From: Zygnema cylindricum
Lineage: Eukaryota > Streptophyta > Zygnematophyceae > Zygnematales > Zygnemataceae
NCBI GenBank assembly: GCA_037447655.1
Contig: JBBHKE010000159.1
Coordinates: forward strand, 276,041-340,040
Direction: 5' to 3'
DNA: 64,000 nt
The notes beneath the pieces are model-generated. The model searched no databases and had not been told where the DNA came from. It was given only the letters and a program-made list of their open reading frames with translations. This document shows, piece by piece, positions 25,560 to 37,205 of this stretch (within the stretch, counting starts at the first letter, position 1; every line of letters begins with the position of its first letter). The position numbers and the translations under genes were made by a program.

Positions 25560-26040
25560 TTATACTTGCTGGATTCACACTAGAAAAAAATGGTGAATGA
25601 GATGAAGAAATGAATGTCCTTTGTTTTTGTTTGGACGTGGATTGCCTTTGACGTCATCTCACGTCAACAAAATTGTCGCGATGTGATGCATGTTGCCGTA
25701 CAAGTAGTCGCCGATGACTCAAATATGTCCGTACCAATCCATCGTTTTCCATCCGTACAGCAATATATAATTTTTCGCCGGTGACTGCTCGAGACCCACG
25801 AACAAAAAATGACGTATTAAAAAAAAAAAAAAAAAAAAAAACATCACCTGAAAAACAAAAGTGGTGAAAAAAAACAAACAACCTGTAAAACCCAGCTTCA
25901 TCCAAACTTTCTTCTTTCTATTTACTTCCTCCTCTTTATGAATTTTCGCCCTCTTTAAACACAAAACATCAAACTAGCCTTTCTTTAACATTATTTCTTC
26001 CATTCATTCACCTTTTATCCCTCCCAAACTGCCCTCCCAC
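25560..26040. other. No gene recognised
   Basis: Contains a 22-base A run near 25820. The stretch ATTCACACTAG through GAAATGAATG at 25571-25614 is found inverted at about 40275-40318, next to the PII duplication. No coding content. Confidence 0.5.
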
Positions 26041-26590
26041 CTTCCCAATCTGCCCTCCCTCCATCCCTCATTCCTTCCTCCTCTCTCTCCCCCTCTATTC
26101 CTCTCTCAATATCCCTTTTCTCTCTCACCCTCCCTCTCCCTCCTTGCCTCTCTCTCTCTCACAATCTGCCCACCCTCCTTTTATCCCTCCCTCTCTCCCA
26201 CTATCCCTCCCTCCCTAACTCCCTCCCTCTCTAACTCCCTCCCTCATGCCCTCCTATTATCTCTCGCCTCCCTCTCTCCCTCCCTCTCTTCCCCCTCCCT
26301 TCTTCCCTCCTTTCCTCCCAATCTGCTCTCCCTCCCTCTCAATCTGCCCTCCCTCCCTCCAAATCTAGCCTCCCTCCTTCCCAATCTGCTTTCCCCTCCC
26401 TATCTCTCTCCCTCCCTCTCTCCCACCCTCCCTCCCTCTAATTTTCCCTCCTTTTCTCTCACCCTACCCCCCACTCCCTTCCTCTCCCTCCCTCTCCCTC
26501 TCTCTCCCTCTCTCTCCCCCTCTACCACTCTCCTTCATCCCTTTTCTGCCCTCTTCCCCCCTCTCCCTCCCCCTCTCTCCCTCTCTCCCT
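26040..26590 (+). repeat. Pyrimidine-rich satellite, short block
   Basis: Almost pure C/T built from CCCTCCCT and TCTCTC words with occasional AATCTGCC insertions. It shares those words with the larger block at 27.27-29.77 kb. The 650 bases between the blocks are AT-rich and include an 82-base tandem duplication at about 27126-27255 (copies containing GATATCCGC(A/G)GAAAAC). Confidence 0.9.
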
Positions 26591-27269
26591 TGCTAAGAAG
26601 AGGAGTTGATAAATATTTGGTCAAAACAGGCAAATATCTCTCCTTTTCCTCCTCCTCCTCCTTAGTTTCTATGTTGTGTTATCCTACTTTTTTGTATGAT
26701 TCTTCATTTATTAATTTTATAAATTTCCAGCTCATTTTAAATTTTATTTTTAACATCATTTACCAACTCTATTCTTCTGCATTTATCACACTTTTTTTTT
26801 TTTCATTCTTTTATTCTTTTCCACCTGAACCCTGATTTTTGTTTCATGTTTGACGTTATGTGTGACATCAATCCCATTAAGTGGAAAGCGGGCGCCTCTT
26901 TGCGCATTACAGAGAGGAAGGTACCCAGTTTGTCCATCCTTTTATTTTTAGGGTTTAATTATTTATATGTAAATATAAATCTTTTACTTATTTCGAAATC
27001 GTTTTTTGTTTTTTAGGCTAATTATTAAGTCTTATTTGTTGTGATGGAAATCATGGCTGCTTGTTATTTTGAGTTATTACATGCTTACTTTGCAAGTTGT
27101 ATTTTTTTTGTTATGTTAAGTTATGATTGTTAGAATTGTTTAATTTTTGTTGAATGATATCCGCAGAAAACTCTACTTTTCTACAAAAATTCTAAGGAAA
27201 ATAAAATGATTGTTAGTATTGTTTAATTTTTATTTTATGATATCCGCGGAAAACAACCCTGTACCTCTA

Positions 27270-29765
27270 CCTTCCCCCCCCCCTCTCTCCCTCCCTCCCG
27301 TTCTCCCACCCTCCCATTCTCCCTCAAACCCTCCAAAACTACTCTCCCTCCCTCCCTCTCTCTCTCCCTCTTTGTGTCACTCCCTCTCCCCCTCCATCCC
27401 TCCCCCCCAATCTACCCTCCCTCCCACCCTCCCTCCTTCACACCCTGTGAACTTGCTTTCCTTCCCTCCCTTCCAATATGCCCTCCCTCCCTCCCTCCCT
27501 CTCAATCTGTCCTCCTTCCATCTCAATCTGTTCTTCCTCCCTCCCTCCCTCTCTCCCTTTCTCCTTCTTTCCTCCCTCCCTCCCTCTCTCCCTTTTTCCC
27601 TCCCTCACTCCTTCCCTCCCTCTCTCTCCATCTTTCTCTCTCCCTCCCTCCCTTTTTCCCCCTCCCTCTCTCCCTCTCACACCCTCCCCCCTTACCTCCC
27701 TCCCTCCCAATATGCCCTCTCTCCCTCCCTCCCTCCCTCCCATTCTGTCCTACCTCTCTCTCTCCCTCCCTCCCTCCCTCCCCCCTTTCCTCCCAAACAC
27801 ACCACTCTCCCTCCCAATCTGCCAGCCCTCCTTTAAAATTTGCCCTCCCCTCACACTCTTTCTTGGTCCCTCCCTCCATCCCTCCCTCCCTTCCTCCCTC
27901 CGATGTGCCCTCCCTCCCTCCCTAACTGCCCTCTTTCCCTCCCTCCCCACCCTCCCCTCCCTCCCTCCGATGTGCCCTCCCTCCCTCCCTAACTGCCTTC
28001 TTTCCCTCCCTCCCCTCCCTCCCCTCCCTCCCCTCCCTCCCTCCCACCCTACTTCCCTCTTTCCCTCGCTCACTCCCTTCCTCCCTCTCTCTTTCACCCT
28101 CTCTCTCACTCCCTCCCTTTTTGCAAACCTATCTCCTCCCTTCCTCCCTCTCTTTTTCCCTCCTTTTGTCCCACCCTCTTCCCCTTAATCCCAAACTTAC
28201 CTCTCTTCCTCCTAATCTGCTCACCCATCCTCACAATTTGGGCACCCCTCACACTATATCTCGGTCCTTCCCTCCATCCTTCCCTCCCTTCCTCCCAAAC
28301 TCACCTCTCTCCCTCCCAATCTGCTCACCCTCCCTCCCTCTCTCCCTCCCTCTCTCCCTCCTTTCCTCCCAAACACACCTCTCTCCCTCCCAATCTGCCC
28401 ACCGTCCCTCGCAATCTGTACTCCCCTCGCCCTCTTTCTCGGTCCCTCCTTCCATCCCTCCCTCCTTTCCTCCCTCCAATCTGCCCTCCCTCCCTCCCTA
28501 TCTGCCCTCTTCCCCTCCCTCCCCTCCCTCCCCTCCCTCCCCTCCCTCCCTCCCACCCTACTTCCCTCCTTCCCTCGCTCACTCCCTTCCTCCCTCTCAT
28601 TTTCACCCTCTCTCTCTCACTCCCTCCCTTTTTGCACACCTATCTCCTCCTTTCCTCCCTCTTTTTCTCCCTCCTTTTGTCCCATCTCCCCCTTAATCCC
28701 AAACTTACCTCTCATCCTCTTAATTTGCTCACCCATCCTTGCAATCTGGGCACCCTTCACACTATATTTTGGTCCTTCCCTCCTTCCCTCCCTCCCTTCC
28801 TCCCTCCCTCTCTCCCTCCCTTCCTCCCAAACACACCACTCTCCCTCCTAATCTGCCAGCACTCCTTCGAAATCTGCCCTCCCTTCACACTCTTTCTCGG
28901 TCCCTCCCTCCATCCCTCCCTCCCTTCCTCCATCCAACCTACCCTCCCACCCTCCCTATCTGCCCTCTCTCCCTCCCTCCCCTCCCTCCCCTTCCTCCCT
29001 CCCACCCTTTTTCCCTCCTTCCCTCGCTCACTCCCTTCCTCCCTCTCTTTTTCACCCTCTCTGTCACTCTCTCCCTTTTTGCACACCTATCTCCTCCCTT
29101 CCTCCCTCTCTTTCTCCCTCTTTTTGTCCCACCCTCTCCCCTTTAATCTTAAACTTACCTATCTTCCTCCTAATCTGCTCACCCATCCTCGCAATCTGGG
29201 CACCCCTCACACTATATCTCAGTCCTTCCCTCCATTCTTCCCTCCCTTCCTCCCTCCAATCTGCCCTCCCTCCCTCCATATCTGCCCTCTTTCTCTTCCT
29301 CCCCTCCCTCCCTCCCACCCTACTTCCCTCCTTCCCTCGCTCACTCCCTTTTTCCCTCCCTCTTTCACCCTCTCTCTCTCACTCCCTCCCTTTTTGCACA
29401 CCTATCTCCTCCCTTCCTCCCTCCTTTTCTCCCTCCTCTTCTCCATCCCTCCCTCTCTTCCTCCCAAACTCCTCACCCTCCCTCCCTCTCTCCCTCTCTC
29501 ATTTTATCCCTCCCTCATTTTATCCCTCCCTCTAATTATTCACCCACAACTTCCTCATCCCTTCCACCCTTTCCCCCCCTTCTCTTTCCTAATTTGCCCT
29601 CCATCCCTCCCTCACTCTCTCCCTTGCTCACTTCCTTCCTCCCTCTCTCTTTCACCCTTCTCCCTCCCTCCCTCTCTCTCACTCCCTCCTTTTTTGCCCA
29701 CCTTCTCTCCCCTCCCTTCCGCACTTTCATTCTCCTTCCCTCTTTCTTTACCACCCTCCCTTTTT
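27270..29765 (+). repeat. 2.5-kb pyrimidine-rich satellite with higher-order repeats
   Basis: CCCTCCCT-rich DNA with embedded anchor words that recur in order. TTGCA(A/C)ACCTATCTCCTCC occurs at about 28121, 28632, 29079 and 29394, and CACACTATAT(C/T)T at about 28250, 28757 and 29207. Units are therefore roughly 315 to 510 bases and diverged. All six frames stay open for long stretches, giving Ser/Pro/Leu-rich or Gly/Arg/Glu-rich artefacts. Such tracts can form triplex DNA. Confidence 0.9.
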
Positions 29766-29807
29766 AGTGATTTGAAAATTGAATTATAACGGTATGAATA
29801 AAAAAAA

Positions 29808-31014
29808 ATGGAGTACCATGTAAGCGATCCACCAACAGCTAGTCAATTAACACAAGTAGCAACCCCAGACGATGTTCTAAGGAAAGAGGACTTGGAGAGT
29901 GACCGTTGGTCAAAAGAAGCATTAGAGGTCCTTTTGGTCAGTTGGGGCAAATTACAACAAGGACCCGGAAGACACTGCACAAAAGAACAGAGGGATAAAA
30001 AGAAGCATTAGAGGTCCTTTTGGTCAGTTGGGGCAAATTACAACAAGGACTCGGAAGACACTGTACAAAAGAACAGAGGGATAAAATAGTGATTAGCATG
30101 AATAAGGTGCCAGGTAGCAAAACTAGAACGTTAGTTTCGTGTAAACAAAACGTAAATGAACAAAGGAAGAAATACAAAGCACAAGTGACGCAGGAACAAA
30201 AGACAGGTGAAAGTCCAGCAGGGTCGTTTTTTAATATATTGGACCCAATTTTACAAGGGAGGTTCGGCACAACAGGATTAAAGGGGGAAGAATGGAGTTC
30301 GAAAAAGTTCGAGGGTTGGGTGAGGAAAGGGGAAAACAAAAGGGGAAGGAAAACAATGAGGTTGATGAGAGAATTGAAAGTTCAAACAAATTTTCAGGAG
30401 GGGGTTGACTTGAACACGAGATAGAGGACAATAATCAGGTAGAGAAAAGCAAAGGAAAATATAGATTCAAGAGTACGGGTCCGTCGAAAGAGTGTGGTGA
30501 GCTAGGAAGCATGTATACTCATCCTATAATAGCGGATGATTAGTGTCCTAACAAAGGTAGTGAGGAAGAGGAGACAGATGAAATTGAGGAAATGTTGAAG
30601 GGGCCTTGTAACAAAGAGGAAGATATATTAACTCCTGTGATTAGCTCACCCACGATCTCTAAATCCTCAAGTCAACCAAAAAGGTCAGCGGTGAGATGGC
30701 AACCGGCTAGTTGGCGGTTCAATGCGAACTCTGAAGAAATGCCCAACATTTTTGGAACAAAAATAAGGAGAGTGGATGATTATGAGGGAGGTATAGAAGA
30801 AAATGAAGGGGAAGAACAAATCAATGAATTAGTCGGGAAAATCACGGGGATCGTTAAAGAAGTGGAGCGAAGTGGTAAAGAATATATATTACAGGAGAGA
30901 GAAGCCAAACAAACACAAATTGACATAGCAGAGCGAAGACTCGCATTTGAGGTTAGATGCAGGGAGGCAGATGATGAGGAGAAAAAGACGAAAGGAAAGA
31001 AAGAGAACGAATGA
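29808..31014 (+). pseudogene. PIF/Harbinger SANT/Myb-like DNA-binding protein, broken
   Basis: The first frame has WSKEALEVLLVSWGKL, the tryptophan-rich first helix of a SANT/Myb-like domain, and later Trp residues in WSSKKFEGWV. The C-terminal part (30592-31014) is charged and likely coiled-coil. Three lesions break it: an 86-base tandem duplication (29915-30000 and 30001-30086) that shifts the frame, a second frame change near 30420, and a TAG at 30538-30540. PIF/Harbinger elements encode such a protein beside the transposase, where it brings the transposase to the nucleus and to DNA. Its place, convergent with the transposase at 32.2-33.5 kb, supports that reading. Whether an intron rather than decay explains the second break is not settled. 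Confidence 0.65.
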
Positions 31015-31099
31015 GAAGATCGTTTGTTGTCAATTTGCGAACTGGAGGCACAAACTGAGGCGATGAAGGTCAAAAATGAGGTAATGAAATTAAAGCTGG

Positions 31100-32247
31100 A
31101 ATGCCTTAAACATGGTGTTGATATTTAAGAAGAAAAATGGTGAGGTATATTTTTATCCGCTTTCAAATGTTCCACACAAAAAAATTATTGTAACCAACAA
31201 CAGATAAAACAACATATTATTTTTGATGAAAAAAATTGAGGCAATAAAACGGGTGTCAAATGAAATGGGAGTCCAATGAAATGGGAACCCTAAAACGTGC
31301 GTTATCCTAACGAATACACGTTGTTGAAATGCAGGGATCAAAAAGAGGAAGGCGGGCAATTCAATATCGGTTATTAAACGAGCAACAGTTGTAATATATT
31401 TAAAGACAGTCACTATATGTGTATATTAGCAATTCAATATATAAACAATGAGATAACGTTACGATATGTAGGATACAAACAATCATCCAAGCAAACACAT
31501 TAATAAAGTTAGTTTTTTGTTGGATTTGTTTTGTAATCTACTATAGTTCTTTGTTGGATTTTTTTTGTAACCTAATATAGATGATTGTTGAACGATTGAT
31601 CTAAAATGAGTCATATGTTGCTCTTTATCTAAGACATATATGAGCGTTCACTTGTGTGTTTGTATATCCTCATAGGTTTCTCTAACTTTTTGAACATTCA
31701 ACAATCTAATCAAATGGGTTGAAAACACATTGCATTCAATAATGGAAATAAAGTTATTTGTATATGGTTTGTCGGGAGCACGTTGATATTTGCTTCATGT
31801 AATAGCATACAAATGCGTGCATCTATTACTTTATTGAAATTTTAATATTGTAGTAGATCATTATATGATATGGAGTTGGCAATTGTTTGTTAATTTTAAC
31901 CAAACTTCTGCAGGCGCAATCAAGTACGACATACCCATCTGTTAATTAACTTAGTTGTTATGCATTATATTAATAAAAATTAACGACTCTTTCAAGATGC
32001 CTCTTAATAAAAACAACACAAAACAACAAGGAACGAACGTTGCATGACAAAGGAACAATGAGACCATATTAAATCCATTAAAAATATAATTATATGTCGC
32101 TGAAATAAATAAATCAAGCAACTTAACCCTCAAAAGTCTCTTTCCAATTTTTTTTTTTGGTAATATTCAAATGTTTCCAATTGTGAAATAAAAAATCAAA
32201 TTTTCATAATCGTAGCAGTTGGAAGAATATTAGCAGTTGGAGGAATA
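31100..32247. other. Non-coding interior of the Harbinger element
   Basis: AT-rich DNA between the convergent SANT-like and transposase genes, probably their 3' regions. No open frame has recognisable content. Confidence 0.5.
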
Positions 32248-33503
32248 TCATTCATCCACTTCATCATCTTCGGCCACAACATCATCGTCGTTACAGAATT
32301 GACGAAATAACGCGTCTCTCATTGTGCTCCTTCCACCTCGAGAAGGCGGTACCACACCGTTTTTAGCATCCGGCATCCAAAATTGCCACCACCCTACAGG
32401 TAATGGCTCCCCGTTGAGAATGATAAAGTTGTGTAAAACACAACATGCCACAACAACAGTTGGAACAATTTTCTCCTTAACCGCTATGCCCCTCAATATT
32501 TCAAACCGCCCTTTGAAAACGCCGAACGCCATCTCTATACGAACCCGCCCAATTGATAATGCTTTATCGAAAGCATTTTTCCTTGCATCTCCATTAGCTC
32601 TTGCTCTATATCCTTTGATCAAAAAATTGGATAATGGATACGTGGCATCCCCAACGATCACAGGCGAACTGTAGTGCCACTTATTTCCTCAACTGGCTCT
32701 CTTAGAACTTGGCGGTTACGTAGACGTGTGTAGATTGACGAGGCTTGGAATACCGTGGAGTCGTGTGTCGAGCCCGGACGATCACAAAAAACATCCCAAA
32801 ATAGAAGACGGTGATCGCAGATTGCCTGAAGAGTCACACTATGCCTTCTAAAACGATCGAAATACTCAAATGCGTTTTCTACTGGTCGCTTAGATAAATA
32901 GATGTGCGTCCCATCGATTACTCCGCCAATTTGTGATATTCCTGTCAACTCCTTGAAACCATTAATAATTTCTTGTAACTCCGGTCGAAGCGGCCGTTGA
33001 ATAAAAGTGGTGTGAAGGGGACCCGCTAGTACGGAACAAATATCTTCGGTGTAATTTGTGATTGTTGATATTCCTATGCAAAACATTTCTGATAAAGCCA
33101 TTAAAAACGTGTTGTGCGCCAAACGGTGAAGCACCACAGCACATGCTTTATTGATGTGAATAGCATCTCGATAGCTCGTGTGCCTTTTTTGAATGAAGGG
33201 CGTTAACATGAACACAAACTTCTCGAAAGTGCGTAGCCCCATGCGAAAATGCCTTTTCCATTGTCTGTCACATTCTTCATGCCCGATATTCAACCATATG
33301 GTGTTACAAATATGGTCCCAAAAGCTTGTAGATCGAGGAAAAATCCACCATCTTCTTCCCCTCGAGCGTGAATGTATGCGGTTGTTAATATACTTTCTGC
33401 GCCGATTTTGCAAAAGCAATAGTTGTAGTATGACGATAAGGCAAGTAAGAATTTTTTTCATTTGGAAAGATTGATGGCGTTCCCGGGATGAAATAGGGTC
33501 CAT
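32248..33503 (-). pseudogene. PIF/Harbinger DDE transposase with one frameshift
   Basis: Starts at MDPISSRERHQ (ATG at 33503-33501) and runs about 418 codons, close to HARBI1-like lengths. The N-terminal part has a helix-turn-helix-like segment (KACAVVLHRLAHN, SEMFCIGISTIT). The DDE domain (DDE_Tnp_4 type) has GGVIDGTHIYLS with the first Asp near residue 197 and DRPGSTHDSTVF with the second near 248. VGDATYPLSNFLIKGY follows, then RIEMAFGVFKGRFEILRG with the catalytic Glu near 323. All three acidic residues are present. A one-base frame change at about 32675-32690, between the second Asp and VGDATYP, splits it. Apart from this the reading is open, so loss is recent or the base is a sequencing error. 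Confidence 0.85.
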
Positions 33504-33651
33504 TTTAACAATGGTTAATGCTAATAACCCTGAAAAACAACACAACCACGAAGAGTCATGGTAGGGTACATATAATGGAAGGAATGAGGGATAAAAGAAG
33601 GATGAAGGTAGATTGGTAGGGAGGGAAGGAGGGAGAGATAGAGGGTTATAA

Positions 33652-33661
33652 NNNNNNNNNN
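33652..33661. other. Assembly gap (10 N)
   Basis: Ten Ns directly after a GGGAGGGAAGGAGGGAGAGA tract. The true length is unknown; the adjoining purine tract is the likely cause. Order and distance across it should be treated as uncertain. Confidence 0.95.
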
Positions 33662-33838
33662 CAACACGAAAATCAAGAATTCTTAGAAATGTGAACTACC
33701 CGTACTTGATAAAAAGCTAATTAGTACAAAACATGAAACTACCAGAATGGTAACGAAAAAGTTGCTCTTTTAGTAAAAAAAACTATGGTTGGGTTTAATC
33801 AAGTTAAGTGTGATTGATTCAACATGCAGATAAACGCA

Positions 33839-36800
33839 CGGTACACCGTGCATCGCTATCAGTGTGGATAAATTGTTACTTTAGACAAACTAATAATGTT
33901 AATAACTATATTTTGGGTTCAAGGGCCTACCGCCAACAAAACAATGTACACCGTGAATCGGTATTAGTGTTAATAACACTAATTCGGCGCCCCTAAATTT
34001 TGACCCACGAACCTAAAATAGAATTAAGAATTAAATTTTCTCTTTCACGCAAATAGACGTACAACTTAGTTAGTGTGAATTGAACTAATTTGGGTTGGTA
34101 TCAAAAAAAATGATTTTCTCGTTGAAAAAGCAATGGTAAGACCATCAAAGTACAAAACATGATTAATCGAAAAATAGTTCATGCCCATCAAGTGTAAAGA
34201 TTCTTAAGAACTAAAAGCACAACAAAGGTAAAACAACAACAAAAGCCTAAAACACAAAGCAAGTACAACAAAAAGAAAAAACAAAAACCAAACCGTGCGA
34301 ACACCAAAAACTACTCTAGACACTTCAACTTGAGATTATGCCACACTAAAGGTGAAATTTACGAATATCGTTTATATGCTCAGGTGGCATGAGGGTAAGT
34401 CTCAAGATCCACGATCATTATTCACCACCGTGCTCTATCACATAATAGCCAAAGCTAAGGAGCGCTGAAGTGCGACAAATTATACGTTGGTGGTAGAAAG
34501 TCGACATGATAGTATGCCCCATGTGGGTGAGGGTACGTCTCGCAATCCAGAATCATCATTTACCACCGTGCTCTGCCGCACAAGGGTCAAAGTTAAGGAA
34601 CACTGAAGGGCGACAAGGATACCTTCAGGGTAAAAAGGAAACATGAGAATTCGAAAAGGGCTAATAAGTCCTCTACCTTTATGAGAGATCGTCACGTACG
34701 GTAAAAGCAAAAAGTTGTCGAAATAATAGCCCAATGTCATAGAGGTCTCCAAAGAAAATGGGATGAAACTGCTAGTTGAGTCTCGAGGCGCGCAGTCTCG
34801 TCACTTAAGGTCGATGCGTCTCGAGTCGCAACCTTGGTGTGCAACGCTACTCGTGAGGAAACATGGGATCGTGTAGAGCTTGTGAGAACTACATCACTTA
34901 ATGTTTCCGTCGCTCTGTGTAAAAACAAAAGATCCGCAAGAGAGCCACGTATACTTACGGATTGAGAACATTCGGGGAGTGTATACGACACTTCACGTTT
35001 CACCATGTATCTTATTTCGCAACCCTCATCACCGATTGCACTTCGTATCTATCGTGTGTTGTTTATCACTCCATACCATGCGTGAAATGAAGAAAATGAA
35101 CGCCTTATTCGTCTATAGGTCGGTCACAGATGCAACGGGGCTTGCCTAAGAGCGCAAGGTGTAGTAAACTAAACCGTAAGCAATGCGCTAAAAAGATTTG
35201 AGGAGATATGGTGTAACAAGCCAAGCTTCAGCCTCATGCCCATAACAAAATCAGAGTCGACCCCACACTAGAGTCGTACGGAGACCCTCAATTAAGTTAT
35301 TAAATTTGTCGACAACGACCGTATCGTCGATATGTGGTTGTACCCGCGAGTGGCTTCTGATGACGAGGGAAGAGAACGCGATAACGTTATATTAAGTTAT
35401 CATGAGATAGTATATAGTACATGAGATTTGGTAGCCTCCAATAAACTGCTCGGTATTTTGTATAAATGTGCAAAAAAAATGTTAAATAACAATGTTGAGA
35501 TAGGAAAGTGAATGAAGTTAACACAATAAAACGCATTAAAATGTGATTTTTAATAATAAAGACGGGGGGGAAATCCTGCGAACCTATTCTCGCTTGCTCG
35601 AGAGTATGTGAACTCACGTTGTAACTAGTGGTGTGTATCGATATGGTTTTGCCAATAATCGATATGCACCTTTTTTCGGCTTGCCGATAATTGATGTATT
35701 GGCACGACGAATTGAAACTTGTGCTATCGCCGATAGGAAACCGATAATATCGTTTAATTATTGCGATAACACTAGTATTGATAAATATCGGTGATAAACG
35801 TGGCATGCCACTATATATACAATAAAAAACATAATACAATATAGTATGAAGTATTATTATATAGCGTACTATACTTGTTCATTTATCGCTGATAAATAAT
35901 TTGTTGGTATCGGAGTGATATTTGTTGGTAATTTGTTGGTATCGGGACCCCTAACCGTTTGATAACCGATAACTATCGGTATCGGTGTTATCGCGATAAA
36001 TTTATTGCGGGTACATCACACTAGTTGTAGCAGCTACACTATGGAAACATGGATCCAAGTAAATATTACATCCGTAAATTATCGTTAATGCTTTGTTGTC
36101 GTCAAGCCCTTGGAACCAAAATGTAGTAAATAACAATAAATGCATCTTTACACTAGTATTTTGTTTACATTAATAACGATTCATGGTATGTTGTGATGTG
36201 AACATTTATGGGCAATATGGTTAGTACGGTTTTGTTTAATGTAAAACACTTGTCACGGACAAGTGATCCAATCAAATTGATGGTAAGGCATTGTCGAGCA
36301 ATATTTTTTACCAAAAAACGTTAATTGTTTTTACCTAGTTGAAATCACAGGTTTATCCGTTTCGAAAAAGGGCAGTTTATATTTCCAATTTATACTATGC
36401 TAATTACATTCTTAAAGTTACAAAAGGTGCACATGTACATAAAAGTACACCTTTACTTTTAGTATTAGAGAAATAAATTTTCCGGCACCAAAAATACAAA
36501 AATGAATGTCTTAAAATGTATAAAATGCTTTCCATGATACCTTGTGACTTGCAAAACCTCCTCCTTTCTAACCGCTACCATCCACATCTTACCATTGTCC
36601 CACACCATTGTATTAAAACGATATCATGTGTGGAAAAGACAGCAAAGCAAAAAAAAACAAATATAGAATTGAAAAATCCTCTCAACAAGTATGTTACTTA
36701 AGTGAGTAACCTAAAAACATCTTACGATGGAAAATGGTGGGTTTAAAGTAGAGAAATGGTTTTCACAAATGTTTAAACGATTGGGCTACAAAGAAGCGCT

Positions 36801-37205
36801 CAATGCTTTTGGGGATATTTTAGTGAAAACATATAATATTGTCTTCATGGCTATTTTGTGGGAGAAAAAAATTGTCGGTGCTTCTGTTGTATACGTTTGA
36901 CACTTTGACTTATTAGGTTGCTGACGTTTTTGGAAAATTTAGTCGGTAGTAACGTAGACGCCATTGTATCGGTACTAAGAAGTCAGGGAGCCTTTTGGAG
37001 GTTGGACATGCATTTCCGATGTCTACGTGGCAAATGCTGTATTGGTCTGGGACTTTCCCTCTTCGTTGAGGCGTAGAGCCGTAAGCCTGTACGGTGCTGT
37101 CCTGTAGCGCTGTAGCCCACCAAGCGAAAAGACACAGCGTACCGCACAGTCATACATGGAAACCCCAAAGCAAAACAAACGAAATAACTGGCGCAGGGAA
37201 AATAT
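33839..37205 (+). repeat. Segmental repeat, copy 2 (about 3.4 kb)
   Basis: Colinear with 21822-25560. It lacks the hAT MITE at 24710-25179 and carries an extra block around 34430-34570 with a second TCACCACCGTGCTCT-like word. It ends directly against the duplicated PII upstream region near 37.2 kb. No gene recognised. Confidence 0.85.
35626..36023. mobile_element. hAT-type MITE (TAGTG family), shared insertion
   Basis: Equivalent of 23440-23912 in the other segmental copy, with flanks GTTGTAAC and GTTGTAGC. The termini are more decayed (TAGTGGTGTGTATCG and GGGTACATCACACTA), and part of the interior is missing or rearranged, with a repeated ATTTGTTGGTATCGG near 35900-35945. Confidence 0.75.

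Larger units (their letters stand above)
21822..25560 (+). repeat. Segmental repeat, copy 1 (about 3.7 kb)
   Basis: Colinear with 33839-37205 over nearly its whole length, starting at CGGTACACCGTGCATCGCTA and ending around CTGGCGCAGGG. Many small indels separate the two. Both contain the hAT MITE at 23440-23912; only this copy has the one at 24710-25179. The left edge resembles the end of the TA-flanked MITE family, so the segment may itself be a large non-autonomous element. No protein-coding content was recognised. Confidence 0.85.
29770..33600. mobile_element. Degraded PIF/Harbinger transposon
   Basis: Unites the SANT-like gene and the DDE transposase in convergent order. The element is bounded on the left by the pyrimidine satellite and on the right by purine-rich DNA (33590-33650) and the assembly gap. 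I could not find inverted ends with TTA/TAA flanks, so the limits are approximate. Tourist-like MITEs at 5.3 and 11.7 kb are the kind of element such proteins mobilise, but end similarity could not be tested. Confidence 0.7.

Noticed and set aside
27210-29789. Several open frames of 100-385 codons rich in Ser, Pro and Leu, or Gly, Arg and Glu on the other strand
   Set aside because: They are translations of a pyrimidine-rich satellite that stays open in all frames; there is no domain and no codon structure.
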